Source: an uncultured Marinobacterium sp.
GTDB lineage: Bacteria; Pseudomonadota; Gammaproteobacteria; Pseudomonadales; Balneatricaceae
DNA: 64,000 nt
Assembly: GCA_947501565.1 (NCBI GenBank)
Contig: CANMWJ010000001.1
Coordinates: 1 to 64,000 of the forward strand
Reading direction: 5' to 3'
Position 1 is the first letter of the stretch, and each line of letters opens with the position of its first letter. The notes below the pieces were generated by a model that did not search any database, was not told the DNA's origin, and saw nothing but the letters and a program-made list of their open reading frames with translations. Positions 38,963 to 51,517 of this stretch are shown piece after piece. A program made the translations under genes and the position numbers.

Positions 38963-41360
38963 CTTGCTCATCTCGTTCTTCAAAACCCGTGATGTCATTG
39001 AGGAATCCTGTCTTGCTACTGCTTAATGACCCCAATCCTTTCAGAACGAAGCGCAGGAAGATTCCGTTATTGTATTCGTCGGTGCTGCTCAGCCAGCGGC
39101 GACCGGTCAGCTGCAGTTTCCAGCAGCAGCTTTCATATTCGATGCCCAGTACGGTTTCGAGATCTTCCCTGTCCTCAAGGTTATGCTGCCAGCGGCCCAG
39201 GGCAGTCCATTGGGTGCTGAGTGGCCAGATAAAGTGCAGATCGGCCTGGTCACGCACGTTCTCTTCGAAGCGATAGCTGAAGTTAAAGCGACGGTCTGCG
39301 TCTGACTTATAGTTCAGGCGGATGTTAGCTTCCTGCATATCCAGATCCGAATAGGCTAACACATTGTCAACTGTGATTCGCAAATGGCGGTTGTAGTTCC
39401 ATACCGCCTCCATGGCGATATTGGACTGACCGGAAGTTTCAGGGTTGCCGCTGAGGACAACATCGCGGTCATCCATGTAATACGCCTGACCAATGCTGAA
39501 ACGGGCGCGCTCAAAGCCATCATTTTCCAGGTAACGGCTGGTGAGGCCCAGTGAGATCTGCTGCGCATCACCGATGCGATCGCGACCACTGAAGCGGTTG
39601 TAGCGGAACAGAGAGCGATAGTCGAAATCCAGCAGCGCGGTGTCGAAGTTAGGCGCGTCGCTCTGGTCTTCGTCGGGCACATAAAGCATAAACAGGCGCG
39701 GTTCCAGTGTCTGGGTTATGCCGTCTTGCAACTCACGTTCAAAAATCAGACCGCTGTCGAGACTGACAATAGGGACGTTGTATGCCGGTGTTTCGTCGGC
39801 GTTGGCCAGCTGGTTATTAAGTTCATACTGCGTTGTCCACAGGCGCACCCCCGGGGTGATATACCCCCAGCTATTGCTGAAACGCTTTGAAAACGCTGGT
39901 GCAAAGTGCACGCGGTTACCGGTAATACGATCGCTGCCGGTCAGTCCTTTTTTATCACGGTCAAAGAAGACGTATTCCGCCTGGTAGCTCAGGCTGGTGA
40001 AGTTAAGGTCGTAGTCGCCGTTTAGCTGCACCTGTGGCAATCGGCGATAGGGTTGCGTGCCAGTCACCAGGGTTTGGTAACTGTGCATACGCGCCAGGAC
40101 GTTCCAGTTGTCTGTGTAGTAGCGCAGTTCGCCGATGCGATCCAGATTGGATTCACGTTCTACCTGTAGGCTGGTACCCAGATCGTCAAAATAGGCATCG
40201 TCGCTGACCGAGGTGTAGTCGATTCTGGACTGCCAGCCCGTCCAAGGGGTGCCAGTATGCGTCACGTTGGTCAGCCAGCGATCTTTCCCGGCCAGCTTGT
40301 CATCCGGCAGGTAAGCCAGTGCAAAACGGTTCCTTGACCGCTCGTTCAGGTAGCGGAACTCATTTTCCAGCATGGCGCCACGTTCACCAATCCAGCGCGG
40401 TGTCAGCGTATTGTCGTAGTTCGGTGCCAGGTTGAAGTAGTAAGGGACCGATATGTCCGCGCCGTTGATCTGCGCGTAGCTGATCTTTGGATAGAGGAAG
40501 CCGCTCTGGCGACGGTCGTCGATCGGGAAACTCAGGTAAGGCGCATAGAAGATTGGTACCGGACCAACTTTCAGGGTGGCATTACGCGCCACACCGAATC
40601 CAGTCTCTTGATCGAGTTTGATGTTATCTGCTGACAGCATCCAGTCTTCGTTACCCGGGGGGCAGAAGGTGTAGGTGCCCTCTTTCAGGTCCACGGTGTC
40701 GTTGGAGTGACGCTCAATCGCTTCGGCCTGACCACGCAGATGCTCCTGATGCAGCACAAACTCGGCATTCTTGAAGGTCGCTTTATGTTCGCTCAGGCTG
40801 ATCTTTGCATCGTCGGAGGTGACCAGTACCCCAGGTTCGCGGTAGACCACGTCGGTTCGGAAATGGGCACTGTTGTTGCCCTGGTCAATATCCGCTTCTT
40901 CCGAAGATAAACGGCGAATGCCCTGGCGCAGGTTAACACCCTCACGCAGACTGGTCAGGCCGCCCAGTTCCGCCTTGGAACTGCCCGCGTCCAGATAAAC
41001 CGGGGGATTGGCTTCCGCTTCATCGCCGTGAACTTTAAACTGTGGCTCCACATAACTACCCTGACAGACCTGATCGCGCTGGGTTTGTTGCACCCAGTCC
41101 AGCGAGCGGTAGCGAGACAGAGACTTGGCATCGGTTGCCAGAGGTTCGGCAACGCTGGAGCTTTGACCTGCAGCAGGTCCAAGCGTTGATCTTGGCGCGG
41201 GCACTGTGCCGCATTTCCAGCTACCATCGGCAGCGGCTGCGCAGTTCCAGATCTGATTGTTGGGGAGTGAAGACGAAGAGGCGGCCATTCCGTAGCCCGA
41301 GTGGGCAAGAGCTGCGACGGCGAGAGCAACACTGTACGGTAAGGGTTTAATCGAGGGCAT
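38952..41360 (-). CDS. lptD: LPS-assembly outer membrane protein LptD
   Basis: Inserts lipopolysaccharide into the outer leaflet with LptE. 802 residues: signal peptide (to about residue 26), a WNC cysteine near the N-terminus for the inter-domain disulfide, OstA beta-jellyroll (LKEGTYTFCPPGNEDWMLSA), then a large beta-barrel ending at ESCCWKLQLTGRRWLS with the CC pair. The cysteine pattern required for the LptD disulfides is present. First gene of the cluster, divergent from amgK over 127 bp. Confidence 0.96.
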   Translation of the reverse strand: MPSIKPLPYSVALAVAALAHSGYGMAASSSSLPNNQIWNCAAAADGSWKCGTVPAPRSTLGPAAGQSSSVAEPLATDAKSLSRYRSLDWVQQTQRDQVCQGSYVEPQFKVHGDEAEANPPVYLDAGSSKAELGGLTSLREGVNLRQGIRRLSSEEADIDQGNNSAHFRTDVVYREPGVLVTSDDAKISLSEHKATFKNAEFVLHQEHLRGQAEAIERHSNDTVDLKEGTYTFCPPGNEDWMLSADNIKLDQETGFGVARNATLKVGPVPIFYAPYLSFPIDDRRQSGFLYPKISYAQINGADISVPYYFNLAPNYDNTLTPRWIGERGAMLENEFRYLNERSRNRFALAYLPDDKLAGKDRWLTNVTHTGTPWTGWQSRIDYTSVSDDAYFDDLGTSLQVERESNLDRIGELRYYTDNWNVLARMHSYQTLVTGTQPYRRLPQVQLNGDYDLNFTSLSYQAEYVFFDRDKKGLTGSDRITGNRVHFAPAFSKRFSNSWGYITPGVRLWTTQYELNNQLANADETPAYNVPIVSLDSGLIFERELQDGITQTLEPRLFMLYVPDEDQSDAPNFDTALLDFDYRSLFRYNRFSGRDRIGDAQQISLGLTSRYLENDGFERARFSIGQAYYMDDRDVVLSGNPETSGQSNIAMEAVWNYNRHLRITVDNVLAYSDLDMQEANIRLNYKSDADRRFNFSYRFEENVRDQADLHFIWPLSTQWTALGRWQHNLEDREDLETVLGIEYESCCWKLQLTGRRWLSSTDEYNNGIFLRFVLKGLGSLSSSKTGFLNDITGFEERDEQDEY

Positions 41361-41487
41361 ACAAAAGAAGTTCCTTGTGGCTTAACACCGGGCCGCCCGG
41401 TTTCTCGCCGACCCTCTGGCGCGTAACATGCGTCAGGCCGTGAATAATAAAACATTCAAGCGATTATACGCTAGAGGATCAGACTGA

Positions 41488-44079
<2,592 letters not shown>

Positions 44080-44118
44080 TGGCGTCCTATCGCTAGGTAA
44101 TTTAAATGCTATGGGGGA

Positions 44119-45324
44119 TCAGATCGGATCGGGTCCCCTGCGTCCCGGGGCCTGTTCTGAGGCTGCCGGATTCTTCGATTGCTCCTCTTTCATCTGCATT
44201 TTGAAGCGTTCCAGTACGTAACGTCGCAGCAGGCCGGTAACCTGCTGACGTAACCAGACGCTTTTCTTTTCCCAGTCCAGATTGTTATTGCTCAGGCGAC
44301 GCTGATAGTAATGAGGCAGCTGGTGGCGTTTGGCCCAGCGTTTCCGCTGTTTAGCTTCATCTTCAAATGCAGTCAGTGAGCCCGGCGCACGCTGAAAGAT
44401 ATCCAGCACCGGCATCTGCAACTGTGGAAACAGGTCGGCCAGATCGGGTGCGGAGGGATCTGTGGGTTGTACCGTATCCAGCAATACCAGCCCCAGCATT
44501 GGCTCGCTTGCCTGAACACTGTTGGCGAACTGCGTGGCCCAGACTGCACCACTGCCGATACCCATTATCACCACCACACCGTTGCTCCGCTGTTTCATCT
44601 CGCTGACCGCGGCTGAACCCAACAGCTGAAGCCGTTCGGAGTAGGGCGTGCGGGGTTGTTCTGGTTCCTGTACGGGTTCAGGTTGTGGTGTCGGCGGTGG
44701 GGCAACCGGAGGTGTGGTTTCCGCCGTTGCCTCTTCGCCCTCTGCAGGTTGAGCCGGTGGTGTAACCACGGTCAGTACGGGCAGCGTACGTTTCGGAATC
44801 GCTGTGCCAGGTGGTGTTGGCAGTTGAACGGAGAGCGTATGCCAGCCCTGATCGCTCAGCCACAGACGCAACGCGCGTGCGGTATCTGGCCAGTCGGCAT
44901 GGGTACCCTCGTCAGGGAAGATGATCACGCTGCCCAGGGCTTGTGTCTGGCTTTGTGGATGATATAGCGCCAGTGTGCGATCTTCGTCGGTTTCCAGCCA
45001 GACAACCTCAGTTTCCGGACTGTTACTTTTCACCAGATCCTGCAGGCGGCTCAGATCCGGTGCAGGTTCGGTGCGCGGTCCCGTCACAATCGGCGTCGTC
45101 GAGGCCGCTGGGGCTTGGCCGTCTCCATTACCTTCCCCGGCAGTGTCGCCTTCGGCAGTGTCGCCTTCGGCTGTATCGCCCGCAGGTGTATTAGTTTCGG
45201 CTGGCGGTGTCGCAGCATCCCCTTCGGCTGGATCCCCATCAGCAGCAGGTGCTAGGGGTGCCGCCAGCGAGAGAAGCAGCAGGGGGAGAAAGACCGGTCG
45301 AAGCAATCGATTACGTGTGATCAT
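44119..45324 (-). CDS. DUF3530 family secreted protein
   Basis: About 401 residues from the ATG at 45324: signal peptide (RNRLLRPVFLPLLLLSLAAP), then an acidic low-complexity segment with three AEGDT units, an alpha/beta-hydrolase-like core (LGSVIIFPDEGTHADWPDTA, VVVIMGIGSGAVWATQFA) and a basic C-terminal tail. DUF3530 proteins are predicted hydrolase-fold proteins of unknown function. An in-frame ATG at 45414 would put 30 extra residues before the signal sequence and is less likely. Convergent with djlA, divergent from rpe. Confidence 0.8.
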   Translation of the reverse strand: MITRNRLLRPVFLPLLLLSLAAPLAPAADGDPAEGDAATPPAETNTPAGDTAEGDTAEGDTAGEGNGDGQAPAASTTPIVTGPRTEPAPDLSRLQDLVKSNSPETEVVWLETDEDRTLALYHPQSQTQALGSVIIFPDEGTHADWPDTARALRLWLSDQGWHTLSVQLPTPPGTAIPKRTLPVLTVVTPPAQPAEGEEATAETTPPVAPPPTPQPEPVQEPEQPRTPYSERLQLLGSAAVSEMKQRSNGVVVIMGIGSGAVWATQFANSVQASEPMLGLVLLDTVQPTDPSAPDLADLFPQLQMPVLDIFQRAPGSLTAFEDEAKQRKRWAKRHQLPHYYQRRLSNNNLDWEKKSVWLRQQVTGLLRRYVLERFKMQMKEEQSKNPAASEQAPGRRGPDPI

Positions 45325-45388
45325 GCAGAGGATTATCGGTAAGGGACACGGATGAGGCAAGAAAGCTTTATCCCAGATTCGGCTCAGG

Positions 45389-45394
45389 TACAAT
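45389..45394 (+). promoter_or_regulatory. Possible -10 element for rpe-gph
   Basis: TACAAT lies 40 bases before the rpe ATG, with a weak TTTATC 16 bases upstream. Position is reasonable but the -35 match is poor. Confidence 0.35.
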
Positions 45395-45433
45395 AACGCC
45401 TGAATTTTAGCCATCTACTTTTAGAGAGCCGCA

Positions 45434-46108
45434 ATGTCTGATTTCAAAATCGCTCCGTCTATCCTGTCCGCTGATTTCGCCCGTCTGGGTGAAGAGGTTG
45501 ATAACGTACTGGCCGCCGGTGCCGATTATGTTCACTTCGATGTGATGGATAACCACTACGTACCGAACCTGACCATCGGGCCAATGGTATGTAAAGCGCT
45601 GCGCAATCACGGCATTGAAGCCCCGATCGACGTGCACCTGATGGTGAAGCCGGTTGACCGCATTATTGGCGACTTCGTTGAAGCGGGCGCATCAATCATC
45701 ACGTTCCACCCGGAAGGCTCCGAACATATCGACCGCTCCCTGCAGATGATCCGTGACGGCGGCTGTAAGTCCGGTCTGGTGTTCAATCCGGCAACGCCGC
45801 TGAGCCATCTCGAATATGTGATGGACAAGGTAGACATGGTGTTGCTGATGTCCGTAAACCCGGGTTTTGGTGGTCAGAAGTTTATTCCGGGTACGCTGGA
45901 TAAACTGCGTCAGGCGCGTGAGCTGATCGACAACAGCGGTTACGACATTCGCCTGGAGATCGACGGCGGTGTCGGCATCGGCAACATCCGTGAGATTGCA
46001 GAAGCGGGTGCTGATACCTTTGTTGCAGGTTCCGCGATCTTCAATACCGATGATTACAAAGCCACCATCGACGCGATGCGCGCCGAACTGGCCAAAGTAG
46101 GTAGCTGA
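45434..46108 (+). CDS. rpe: Ribulose-phosphate 3-epimerase
   Basis: Pentose-phosphate and Calvin-cycle epimerase. 224 residues with [32 protein letters not shown] with metal-binding His/Asp, [13 protein letters not shown]-type loop ([14 protein letters not shown]) and LEIDGGVG. Last base overlaps the start of gph. Confidence 0.98.
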   Translation: MSDFKIAPSILSADFARLGEEVDNVLAAGADYVHFDVMDNHYVPNLTIGPMVCKALRNHGIEAPIDVHLMVKPVDRIIGDFVEAGASIITFHPEGSEHIDRSLQMIRDGGCKSGLVFNPATPLSHLEYVMDKVDMVLLMSVNPGFGGQKFIPGTLDKLRQARELIDNSGYDIRLEIDGGVGIGNIREIAEAGADTFVAGSAIFNTDDYKATIDAMRAELAKVGS

Positions 46109-46788
46109 TGCGTCATCTGTTTCAAGGACAGGATCCAGAGCTGGTCCTGTTCGACCTGGACGGTACGCTGATCGACAGCGTACCTGACCTGGCATCGGCT
46201 GTGGATAAGATGCTCGCGCAACTGGGCCGCGAGTCGGCTGGTATCGAATCTGTCCGCCACTGGGTAGGAAACGGCGCTCAGATGCTGGTGTTGCGCGCAC
46301 TGACCGGCGAACAACAGCCACAGTTCAGTGACGTGGATGAAACCCTGTTTGCACAGGCGTTTGATCTGTTTATGCAGGCCTACGGCGACGATGCGGCTCA
46401 TTCCAGTACCCTCTATCCCGGTGTGGTTGAGTGTCTGGAAGGTTTGCAGGCGCGCGGCGTGAAGCTCGGCGTGGTTACCAACAAACCGATCCAGTTTACC
46501 CATCCATTGCTGGATGAGTTCGGTTTGAGCCCGTTCTTCAGCGTGGTGCTGGGCGGTGACAGCCTGCCGCAGAAAAAACCGGCGCCGGAGCCTTTGCTGC
46601 ATGCGATGGCAGAGATGGGTACCAGCGCCAGCCGTACCCTGATGGTGGGTGACTCCAAGAACGATATCGGCGCTGCACGTGCTGCGGGCTGTCCGGTTGT
46701 CGCTGTGCCATATGGCTACAACCACGGTGAGCCGATTGACGCCCACAATCCCGATCTGTTGGTCGCAACGCTGGATCAGCTGCTCTGA
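46108..46788 (+). CDS. gph: Phosphoglycolate phosphatase Gph
   Basis: HAD-superfamily enzyme that removes 2-phosphoglycolate. 226 residues with motif I LFDLDGTLIDSVPDL, motif II VVTNKP, and motif III/IV QKKPAPEPL and MVGDSKNDIGAARAAG. rpe-gph followed in many genomes by trpE; here nhaR/nhaA lie between. Confidence 0.93.
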   Translation: MRHLFQGQDPELVLFDLDGTLIDSVPDLASAVDKMLAQLGRESAGIESVRHWVGNGAQMLVLRALTGEQQPQFSDVDETLFAQAFDLFMQAYGDDAAHSSTLYPGVVECLEGLQARGVKLGVVTNKPIQFTHPLLDEFGLSPFFSVVLGGDSLPQKKPAPEPLLHAMAEMGTSASRTLMVGDSKNDIGAARAAGCPVVAVPYGYNHGEPIDAHNPDLLVATLDQLL

Positions 46789-46830
46789 TCCGGCGTTAGC
46801 CTTCCTCTTCCTGCGCGTTCGAGCGTTTAG

Positions 46831-47745
46831 TTAGATCTCTTCGGCTTCCTCAAACAGGATACGACGCGCCGTATTGGTTACCGCCAGTACGCCGGGGTGC
46901 CGGATGCGTCGCTCCAGCGAGATCGCGTAAAAACGTTCGCGAATACTCTCGATCCGGCCGATGCTCTCGACGGAAAACTGCCGTTCGATCTGGGGCTCCA
47001 GCACGCTTGGCCCGCAGAACAGTCCTTTACCCGCCTGCCCGAAGGTTGCCAGCAGGGCGTGATCAACACACTCCACCACGATATTGGGGCGGATCCCCTG
47101 ACTGTCGCACCACTTTTTCAGGCTGGAGCCGATCATGGTGTCATCCGTAGGCATCAGCAGCGGTGCGCCGTGCAAAGACTTTGGAAAACCCTGTCGGTAG
47201 CTTTCAGCGACTTCCGGTGCGGCAAACAGTGACATCGCACAATCCCCCAGCAGGTGGTTGTACGCGCGGATGCTGAAGCCAGCGTCCACCGGACGGTCGG
47301 TGAGCACCATATCGACGCGGTGGGTGGCGAGGTCCGCCAACAAGGTTTCCATGTTGCCCTCGCGGCACTCAAGGCGTACCGGTTCGTCCAGCTCCAGCGC
47401 CGGTTCCAGCAGGCGGTAGGCAACCAGCTTGGGCAGTACGTCGGCGATCCCTACGCTAAACAGGCGTACCGATTGGCTGGGGTTGAGCAGCTGCTCCTGC
47501 AGTGACTCACCCATGGCAAAGATCTGCTCGGCGTAGTCCAACGCTTGCTTGCCCGCGTCGGTCAGGATCAGGCGGCGCCCCTCTTTTTGCAGCAGCGCCA
47601 CACCCAGTGTTTGTTCCAGCTGCTTCAGCTGCCCGGAGATCGTTTGCGGTGTGAGATTAAGTTTTTCACAGGCCCGCACGATAGATCCTTCCTGAGCGAC
47701 TATCATGAAGTAGCGTAAGTGCTTGAAGTTAAGGTGATGAATCAT
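46831..47745 (-). CDS. nhaR: LysR-family activator NhaR
   Basis: 304 residues from MIHHLNFKHLRYFMIVAQEG, which is the normal NhaR beginning: LysR winged helix (ACEKLNLTPQTISGQLKQLE) then a periplasmic-binding-protein-like effector domain. NhaR senses sodium/lithium and activates nhaA in enterobacteria. An in-frame extension to 47901 has no family support. Divergent from nhaA across a 190-bp gap, which fits direct regulation. Confidence 0.9.
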   Translation of the reverse strand: MIHHLNFKHLRYFMIVAQEGSIVRACEKLNLTPQTISGQLKQLEQTLGVALLQKEGRRLILTDAGKQALDYAEQIFAMGESLQEQLLNPSQSVRLFSVGIADVLPKLVAYRLLEPALELDEPVRLECREGNMETLLADLATHRVDMVLTDRPVDAGFSIRAYNHLLGDCAMSLFAAPEVAESYRQGFPKSLHGAPLLMPTDDTMIGSSLKKWCDSQGIRPNIVVECVDHALLATFGQAGKGLFCGPSVLEPQIERQFSVESIGRIESIRERFYAISLERRIRHPGVLAVTNTARRILFEEAEEI

Positions 47746-47806
47746 ATTTCGAAAAAGTCGAAGTAAAGTTACATTAATTTCGAATTTTATTGTGGTATTG
47801 CTTGAG

Positions 47807-47812
47807 TATACT
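47807..47812 (+). promoter_or_regulatory. Probable -10 element of nhaA
   Basis: TATACT with no good -35, which suits an activator-dependent promoter under NhaR. A start near 47819 would place the whole pseudoknot and terminator described next within the leader RNA. Confidence 0.45.
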
Positions 47813-47840
47813 GAATTCAGGAAATGAGTTCTCCCCCCCG

Positions 47841-47880
47841 AACGGTCTGGCTGCTGGGACCAAAAATTACAGCAGGCTCT
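47841..47880 (+). ncRNA. nhaA leader pseudoknot, candidate nhaA-I (lithium) riboswitch
   Basis: Two interleaved helices are visible: GGTC (47844-47847, plus T48-G57) with GACC (47858-47861), and CTGCTG (47851-47856) with CAGCAG (47870-47875). The order a-b-a'-b' is an H-type pseudoknot with an A-rich third loop (AAAAATTA). It lies in the leader of nhaA, directly before an intrinsic terminator. nhaA-I motif RNAs upstream of Na+/H+ antiporter genes have been described as lithium-sensing riboswitches; I identify this one by location and architecture, not by a covariance-model match. Confidence 0.65.
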
Positions 47881-47899
47881 TATCACAATGCTATTCACC

Positions 47900-47926
47900 A
47901 CCCCGGCCAGCCCGGGGTTTTTTTTT
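47900..47926 (+). terminator. Intrinsic terminator in the nhaA leader (attenuator)
   Basis: CCCCGG (47901-47906) and CCGGGG (47912-47917) form a six-pair GC stem with loop CCAGC, followed by nine T. The nhaA ribosome-binding site GAGG (47927-47930) begins directly after the T-run, so transcription past this hairpin is required for nhaA expression. Confidence 0.88.
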
Positions 47927-47935
47927 GAGGCAAAT

Positions 47936-49099
47936 ATGCGGATTATTCAACGCTTTATTCGCCTTGAATCAGCCAGTGGTATTTTGCTGATTGTGGCGAT
48001 GGTCCTGGCAATGCTGATGGCGAACACGCCGCTGGACCTCTACTACGAAGTGATACTCGACCTGCCTGTTGAGGTGCGTGTTGGCGCCCTGCATCTGGAT
48101 AAACCCCTCTTGTTGTGGATCAACGACGGCCTGATGGCCATTTTCTTCCTGTTGGTGGGGCTGGAGTTGAAGCGGGAGCTCATGGTCGGGCAGTTGTCCG
48201 AGCCCAGCCGTATCGTGCTGCCGATGATCGCCGCACTTGGCGGTATGCTGGTGCCTGCGCTCTGTTTTGCTCTGTTTAACTGGCATGACCATGTTGCCTT
48301 ACGTGGCTGGGCGATCCCCACCGCAACCGATATCGCTTTTGCGCTGGGGATACTGTCGCTGCTTGGAAGCCGGGTGCCGGTGGCACTGAAGTTGTTCCTG
48401 ATGACGCTGGCGATCATTGATGATGTGGGAGCGATTATTATTATCGCCCTGTTCTATACGTCGGACCTCTCAGCGCTGTCACTGACGTTAGCCGCCATAA
48501 CCATCGCCATTCTTGTTCTGATGAACCGCTTGGGTGTAACGCGCATCGCCGCGTATGTGCTGGTGGGAATTGTTCTCTGGATCAGCGTGCTGAAATCCGG
48601 TGTGCACGCGACCTTGGCGGGAGTGGTCCTGGGGTTTGCCATACCGCTGACCTGTAAACGCAGGCCGGAATTTTCCCCATTGCGGGTGTTGGAGCAGATG
48701 CTGCACCCCTGGGTGGCGTTTGCCATCCTGCCGTTTTTTGCCTTTGCGAATGCAGGGGTACCGCTGGCGGGTATATCGCTGGATATGCTGTTTGCGTCAG
48801 TGCCGGTCGGGATCATGACCGGACTCTTTATCGGTAAGCAGGTGGGGGTATTTGGGTGCACCTGGCTGGCGATTAAACTGCGGATAGCAGAGCGCCCGGA
48901 TGGCGCAGGTTGGGGCGCAATCTATGGTATAGCTCTGCTTACCGGGATTGGGTTTACCATGAGCCTGTTTATCGGTTCATTGGCCTATGAAGGTATGGAT
49001 GACCCTTATATGGGCGCGGAGCGCCTAGCGATTCTGTTAGGCTCAGTATCCTCCGCCCTGGCGGGGTACTTAGTGCTACAAAGGTCGTTAAAACAGTGA
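47936..49099 (+). CDS. nhaA: Na+/H+ antiporter NhaA
   Basis: Exchanges two protons for one sodium or lithium ion across the inner membrane. 387 residues, about twelve helices, with the catalytic aspartates in [20 protein letters not shown], the unwound-helix motif [12 protein letters not shown], and the conserved C-terminal [20 protein letters not shown]. The ATG at 47936 ([15 protein letters not shown]) has GAGG five bases upstream; an ATG at 47888 lies inside the leader structure and is unlikely. Regulated probably by NhaR and by the leader riboswitch/terminator. Confidence 0.96.
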   Translation: MRIIQRFIRLESASGILLIVAMVLAMLMANTPLDLYYEVILDLPVEVRVGALHLDKPLLLWINDGLMAIFFLLVGLELKRELMVGQLSEPSRIVLPMIAALGGMLVPALCFALFNWHDHVALRGWAIPTATDIAFALGILSLLGSRVPVALKLFLMTLAIIDDVGAIIIIALFYTSDLSALSLTLAAITIAILVLMNRLGVTRIAAYVLVGIVLWISVLKSGVHATLAGVVLGFAIPLTCKRRPEFSPLRVLEQMLHPWVAFAILPFFAFANAGVPLAGISLDMLFASVPVGIMTGLFIGKQVGVFGCTWLAIKLRIAERPDGAGWGAIYGIALLTGIGFTMSLFIGSLAYEGMDDPYMGAERLAILLGSVSSALAGYLVLQRSLKQ

Positions 49100-49416
49100 G
49101 CGGCGGATATTACGGTTGATTCACACCCGGCACTGCTATATGGTCTCCCTATCCATTCATTGCTGAAATTAAGCGATCAACCGTGAATTCATACGAGTCT
49201 CTGCAAAACGTCGGTGCTTTGCCCCGTTTGCCGTACATCGGCGAGCGATGGCGATGGTGTGCCTGAAACGAGTTTTGTTCCGCTCGTTGCAGTGATCTCT
49301 CAGTTCAGCTTCCTCTGACATCTACTGTCTACCTATACCTGTCCGGGGTTGTGCCTTTATTGGGGTCATTGCAGCGTTTCTGATCTGCACACCGAATTAA
49401 AGCCCGAGAGATAAGC
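49100..49416. other. Intergenic region nhaA-trpE, 317 bp
   Basis: No protein gene seen. It contains a nine-base inverted repeat ACGGTTGAT/ATCAACCGT with 55 bases between the arms (49112-49120 and 49176-49184) and a small hairpin AACGAG/CTCGTT (49267-49288). No intrinsic terminator with a T-run and no Trp-rich leader peptide is visible. Confidence 0.6.
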
Positions 49417-50895
49417 ATGACCCCTGAACAGTTTGCCGACCTGGCAGCACAGAACTACAACCGTATCCCTGTTGTCCGTGAGGTTCTGGCGGATCTGGAT
49501 ACGCCGCTTTCCACCTATACCAAACTGGCCAATGCGCCTTACAGCTACCTGCTGGAATCCGTTGAAGGCGGTGAGAAGTGGGGGCGTTACTCCATCATCG
49601 GCCTGCCGTGCCGCACCGTACTGAAAGTATCCGGTTACGACATTACAGTGGAGACCGACGGTGCAGTGGTCGAACGTCATCACAGCGAAGACCCGCTGGC
49701 ATTTGTTGAAGAGTTTCAGAAGCGCTACCGCGTACCGGATCTGCCGGATCTGCCGCGTTTCAACGGCGGCTTAGTGGGCTACTTCGGTTACGACTGCGTA
49801 CGTTACGTTGAGAAACGCCTGCAGGACAGCACGCCGGAAGATGTGATCGGCACGCCGGATATCCTGCTGATGGTTTCCGACGAAGTCGTGGTGTTTGATA
49901 ACCTCAGTGGCAAACTGGTGTTGATCTGCCTGGCCAACCCGGAATACGACGGTGCCTACGAACTGGCGCAGCAGCGCCTGGATGCGCTGGTCAACCGCCT
50001 ACGTTTCAGCGTGCCGCTGGAACGCCAGCGCAAAGGCCGTGAGGTGGACGAGAACGAATTCAAATCCAGCTTCGGCGAGCAGGAGTTTATGGATTCTGTG
50101 GATCGCATCAAGGAGTACATCCTCTCCGGTGACGTGATGCAGACCGTGATCTCCCAGCGTATGTCGATCCCGTTTGAGAGCCGTCCGCTGGATCTCTACC
50201 GCGCCCTGCGTAGCCTGAACCCATCGCCTTACATGTACGTGCTGCATCTTGATGACTTCCATGTAGTAGGCTCATCGCCGGAAATTCTGGCCCGCGTTGA
50301 GGATGGTACCGTCAGCGTACGTCCGATTGCCGGCACCCGTCGTCGTGGTAAAACCGACGAGGAAGATAAGGCGTTGGAGCAGGAGCTGCTGGCGGACCCG
50401 AAAGAGATCGCCGAGCACCTGATGCTGATCGACCTGGGGCGTAATGACGTAGGTCGCGTTGCCGAGATCGGCGGCGTTGAGCTGACCGCCAAGATGGTGA
50501 TTGAGCGTTACTCCCACGTGATGCATATCGTCTCCAACGTGAACGGCAAGCTGAAGCCGGGAGTGAGTGCGATGGACGTGCTGCGTGCGACGCTGCCTGC
50601 CGGAACCCTCAGCGGCGCGCCTAAGGTGCGAGCTATGGAGATCATCGACGAGATGGAGCCGGTAAAACGTGGCGTCTATGGCGGTGCGGTAGGTTACCTC
50701 TCGTGGAATGGCAATATGGATACTGCAATCGCGATCCGTACCGCCGTGATTAAAGACAATACGCTGCATATTCAGGCCGGCGCCGGTGTGGTGGCGGATT
50801 CCGTGCCACGACTGGAGTGGAAAGAGACCATGAACAAAGGCCGGGCGATCTTCCGCGCGGTGGCGATGGTCGAAAAAGGTCTGGATAATCTCTGA
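49417..50895 (+). CDS. trpE: Anthranilate synthase component I
   Basis: Makes anthranilate from chorismate with the glutamine amidotransferase TrpG. 492 residues; the N-terminal feedback site [18 protein letters not shown] is intact, so tryptophan inhibition is expected. Catalytic chorismate-binding motifs: [55 protein letters not shown] and [21 protein letters not shown] (each shortened). Followed 21 bp later by trpG. Confidence 0.97.
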   Translation: MTPEQFADLAAQNYNRIPVVREVLADLDTPLSTYTKLANAPYSYLLESVEGGEKWGRYSIIGLPCRTVLKVSGYDITVETDGAVVERHHSEDPLAFVEEFQKRYRVPDLPDLPRFNGGLVGYFGYDCVRYVEKRLQDSTPEDVIGTPDILLMVSDEVVVFDNLSGKLVLICLANPEYDGAYELAQQRLDALVNRLRFSVPLERQRKGREVDENEFKSSFGEQEFMDSVDRIKEYILSGDVMQTVISQRMSIPFESRPLDLYRALRSLNPSPYMYVLHLDDFHVVGSSPEILARVEDGTVSVRPIAGTRRRGKTDEEDKALEQELLADPKEIAEHLMLIDLGRNDVGRVAEIGGVELTAKMVIERYSHVMHIVSNVNGKLKPGVSAMDVLRATLPAGTLSGAPKVRAMEIIDEMEPVKRGVYGGAVGYLSWNGNMDTAIAIRTAVIKDNTLHIQAGAGVVADSVPRLEWKETMNKGRAIFRAVAMVEKGLDNL

Positions 50896-50916
50896 TTCTC
50901 AGCACAGGAAAAAACA

Positions 50917-51501
50917 ATGTTGTTAATGATCGATAACTACGATTCCTTCACCTACAACGTGGTGCAGTATCTGGGTGAGCTGGGTGCTGAGGTTGAAGTA
51001 CATCGTAACGATGAGATCTCTATCGAAGAGATTGAAGCAAAACAGCCAGAACATCTGGTGATCTCCCCGGGGCCATGCACGCCGAATGAGGCGGGTATCT
51101 CCGTGGAAGCGATCCATCACTTCGGCGGTAAACTGCCGTTGTTCGGTATCTGCTTGGGCCACCAGAGTATTGGCCAGGCGTTTGGCGGTAAGATTGTGCG
51201 CGCTAAGCAGGTGATGCACGGTAAGACCTCTCCGGTGTACCACAACAACACCGGCGTATTTGAAGGATTGGCCAATCCCGTTGAAGTCACCCGCTACCAC
51301 TCGCTGGTGATCGACCAGGCGACCCTGCCGGATTGCCTGGAGGTGACCGCCTGGACCCAGAACGAAGATGGCAGCATCGACGAGATTATGGGTGTACGCC
51401 ATAAAGAACTGGACATTGAAGGTGTCCAGTTCCACCCGGAATCGATCCTCACCGAGCAGGGCCACGACCTGCTGGCGAACTTCCTGAAACGAAAAAAATA
51501 A
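50917..51501 (+). CDS. trpG: Anthranilate synthase component II (glutamine amidotransferase)
   Basis: Supplies ammonia to TrpE. 194-residue class I amidotransferase: [20 protein letters not shown], oxyanion/nucleophile [16 protein letters not shown], and the His-Glu pair in [15 protein letters not shown]. PabA can look similar, but the trpE-trpG-trpD-trpC order settles it. Confidence 0.96.
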   Translation: MLLMIDNYDSFTYNVVQYLGELGAEVEVHRNDEISIEEIEAKQPEHLVISPGPCTPNEAGISVEAIHHFGGKLPLFGICLGHQSIGQAFGGKIVRAKQVMHGKTSPVYHNNTGVFEGLANPVEVTRYHSLVIDQATLPDCLEVTAWTQNEDGSIDEIMGVRHKELDIEGVQFHPESILTEQGHDLLANFLKRKK

Positions 51502-51517
51502 CAGGTTGGTAAGTTGC

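Noticed and set aside
47888-47935. Upstream ATG giving NhaA a 16-residue N-terminal extension
   Set aside because: The extra codons would come from the terminator hairpin and its T-run; the family N-terminus and the GAGG both point to 47936.
49200-49310. trp leader peptide before trpE
   Set aside because: The short frame starting at the ATG near 49247 (MAMVCLKRVLFRSLQ) has no Trp codons and no downstream terminator with a T-run.
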